DNA from: JAICLV01 sp036380925
GTDB taxonomy: Bacteria > Actinomycetota > Actinomycetes > Acidothermales > Acidothermaceae
Direction of reading: 5' to 3'
Assembly: GCA_036380925.1 (NCBI GenBank)
Contig: DASVDW010000062.1
Location: 1 to 14,826, forward strand
Length of the DNA stretch: 14,826 nucleotides
The notes under the pieces are model-generated. The model saw nothing but the letters and a program-made list of their open reading frames with translations. It did not search any database and had not been told where the DNA came from. Both the position numbers and the translations under genes were made by a program. This document shows, one piece after another, positions 13,798 to 14,826 of this stretch (its first letter is position 1; each line of letters starts with the position of its first letter).

Positions 13798-14397
13798 ATG
13801 GAGAAGTTCACGACACACACCGGTCGGGCGGTTCCGCTGCGGCGCACCAACGTCGACACCGACCAGATCATCCCGGCGGTCTACCTGAAGCGCGTCACTC
13901 GCACCGGTTTCGAGGACGGCTTGTTCGCCGCGTGGCGGCAAGACCCTGATTTCGTGCTCAACCGTCCCGAGTACGCCGGGGCGGACGTGCTCGTGGCCGG
14001 TTCGGACTTCGGCACTGGGTCATCGCGCGAACACGCGGTGTGGGCCTTGCAGAACTATGGCTTCAAAGCCGTGATTTCCCCTCGCTTCGCCGACATCTTC
14101 CGGAGCAACTCCCTCAAGGGAGGGCTGCTCACGGTGCTGTTGCCAGAGGCTGAGGTCGAGCGGTTGTGGCAGGCGATCGAACGCGATCCGACGACGCCTG
14201 TCACGGTCGACCTCGTCGAGCGGCAGGTGCGTTACGCCGACGTCGTGGTCCCCTTTGAGATCGACGACTACACCCGTTGGCGGCTGATGGAAGGCCTCGA
14301 CGACATCGGACTCACGCTTCGCCACGCCGACGCGGTGGAAAATTTCGAGCGGGCTCGGCCGGCCTGGAAGCCCCGGACGCTGCCGGTCGCGGGCTGA
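13798..14397 (+). CDS. leuD: 3-isopropylmalate dehydratase small subunit
   Basis: A 199-residue swivelling-domain subunit, the usual LeuD length. Signatures are RTNVDTDQIIPAVYLKR (16-32), GSDFGTGSSREHAVWAL (68-84), which forms the substrate-binding loop, and ADIFRSNSLKGGLL (98-111). It completes the active site with LeuC. The ATG is preceded by GAAAGG at 13783-13788, nine bases upstream, and the gene is 27 bases behind leuC in one operon. The C-terminus, ENFERARPAWKPRTLP, is typical of actinobacterial LeuD. A strong hairpin starts directly after the stop codon. Confidence 0.97.
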   Translation: MEKFTTHTGRAVPLRRTNVDTDQIIPAVYLKRVTRTGFEDGLFAAWRQDPDFVLNRPEYAGADVLVAGSDFGTGSSREHAVWALQNYGFKAVISPRFADIFRSNSLKGGLLTVLLPEAEVERLWQAIERDPTTPVTVDLVERQVRYADVVVPFEIDDYTRWRLMEGLDDIGLTLRHADAVENFERARPAWKPRTLPVAG

Positions 14398-14427
14398 CTC
14401 GCGGCTGCGCCGAACGGTCAGCGCGAG
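14398..14427 (+). terminator. Hairpin directly after leuD, likely terminator
   Basis: CTCGC (14398-14402) pairs with GCGAG (14423-14427), and GCTG (14404-14407) with CAGC (14419-14422), with one bulged G and an 11-base loop. This gives a nine-pair, mostly G:C stem abutting the leuD TGA. CTTCAT follows instead of a T-run, so termination without a U tract is inferred. Confidence 0.55.
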
Positions 14428-14602
14428 CTTCATCGGAACCGAAGAATCGTTGCTGCGTAAGGCGAATTGGCACGTCCGTCGGCCCCGCTCGAGCCAGCGG
14501 CCGGTTGCTTCGACTCCGGGCGGCGTGCGCTAACCGGCTCCCGCCCCCTGGTTCTCCGCCGGTTTGCTCGGCGACACAAGGAAAATTGTTGGCCTCAGGT
14601 CG
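14428..14602. other. leuD-HU intergenic stretch, no gene recognised
   Basis: About 175 bases between the leuD hairpin and the HU promoter hold no convincing ORF, tRNA or repeat array. The only structure noted is a 7-bp inverted repeat, GCCGGTT (14500-14506) and AACCGGC (14532-14538), with 25 bases between the arms. It may be a regulatory site or chance. Confidence 0.4.
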
Positions 14603-14631
14603 TTGTCTTGCGGCGTGTTCGGGCCTAAGTT
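14603..14631 (+). promoter_or_regulatory. Promoter of the HU gene
   Basis: TTGTCT (14603-14608) and TAAGTT (14626-14631) are separated by exactly 17 bp. The first matches TTGACA at four positions and the second fits TANNNT. Transcription would start near 14638, leaving a leader of about 40 bases that carries a hairpin and a strong ribosome binding site. It is one of the best promoter matches in the window. Confidence 0.6.
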
Positions 14632-14639
14632 CGCCCCGA

Positions 14640-14674
14640 GTCGAGTATGGGCTCGACGACATCCTCCGGAGGGG
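14640..14674 (+). promoter_or_regulatory. HU leader hairpin and strong ribosome binding site
   Basis: GTCGAG (14640-14645) pairs with CTCGAC (14652-14657) around TATGGG, at the very 5' end of the predicted transcript, where it could protect the mRNA. The ribosome binding site GGAGGGG (14668-14674) ends three bases before GTG 14678. It forms the palindrome CCTCCGGAGG (14663-14672) with bases just upstream, which might partly mask it. Confidence 0.45.
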
Positions 14675-14677
14675 CAT

Positions 14678-14826
14678 GTGAACACGGCGGAGTTAATCGA
14701 CTCCATCGCCGGTCGCCTCGGCGACAAGCGGACCGCAAGCGAAGCAGTCGAAGCTGTCATCGACACGATCACCCGTACGGTGGCTCGTGGCGAGAAGGTG
14801 GCCATCACCGGCTTCGGCATCTTCGA
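14678..14826 (+). CDS. hupB: HU-family nucleoid protein, 5' part only
   Basis: The first 49 codons of an HU protein, cut by the window end. From GTG 14678 it reads MNTAELIDSIAGRLGDKR and continues through a second helix to VAITGFGIF, the HU signature. HU dimers bend and compact DNA. Position directly after leuCD is conserved in mycobacteria, where HupB also has a long basic Lys/Ala-rich tail. Whether this copy has that tail cannot be seen. The start is set by GGAGGGG three bases upstream and by the family N-terminus; an overlapping ATG at 14676 runs into TGA at once. The gene has its own promoter, separated from leuD by a hairpin. Confidence 0.93.
   Translation, partial: MNTAELIDSIAGRLGDKRTASEAVEAVIDTITRTVARGEKVAITGFGIF

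Noticed and set aside
12325..13941. Long open frame (538 codons) antisense to leuC/leuD
   Set aside because: It mirrors leuC, whose full motif set proves the + strand. The antisense product is Arg/Asp/Val-rich with no domain, as expected from GC3-biased codons.
14428..14602. Possible tRNA or small RNA after leuD
   Set aside because: I found no T-arm, acceptor pairing or cloverleaf in this stretch. A small RNA cannot be excluded but nothing supports it.

Overview
The window is high-GC DNA with tightly packed genes. Gene order and protein families point to an actinobacterium (class Actinomycetia). The strongest pointers are the divergent iclR / leuC-leuD pair followed by an HU gene, a mycobacterial LigB-type ATP-dependent DNA ligase, and an mprA-mprB-pepD-type two-component/HtrA cluster. 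I cannot name a genus. The order is not exactly that of Mycobacterium tuberculosis, where mprAB-pepD, ligB and leuCD-hupB lie at separate loci and moaB2 follows pepD.

Left part (1-4151). A radical SAM/SPASM protein (+) converges on a MarR regulator (-), and their 3' ends overlap. The MarR gene is translationally coupled to an upstream DHA2-family drug efflux permease (-). A perfect 15-bp palindrome covers the permease's -10/start region and is the likely MarR operator. Divergent from the permease is a fumarylacetoacetate-hydrolase-family enzyme.

Middle (4221-11583), all on +. A GH13 alpha-glucosidase comes first, then a G/C hairpin and promoter, then a 77-residue unknown protein ending in tandem repeats. 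Next is ligB, and three bases later the envelope-stress operon mprA-mprB-pepD. The last three genes are joined by 4-bp stop/start overlaps. The protease has a cytoplasmic tail of nine pentapeptide repeats (YGQ, then SGQ), a membrane anchor, a trypsin-like domain and a PDZ domain.

Right part (11588-14826). An IclR regulator of the NdgR/LtbR type is divergent from leuC-leuD, which encode isopropylmalate isomerase for leucine biosynthesis. A hairpin follows leuD, then an HU gene with a good promoter that runs off the end of the window.

The most general observation is that six genes (permease, FAH, alpha-glucosidase, ligB, mprA, iclR) carry a -10-like hexamer NANNNT exactly six bases before the start codon. 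This is the geometry of leaderless transcripts. No mobile element, CRISPR array, tRNA or rRNA was seen. Most genes are conserved families, and I did not find a clearly new multi-gene system. The best leads are the FUS-like repeat tail on the HtrA protease, the small repeat-bearing ORF at 5919-6152, and the ligB/mprAB/pepD linkage.
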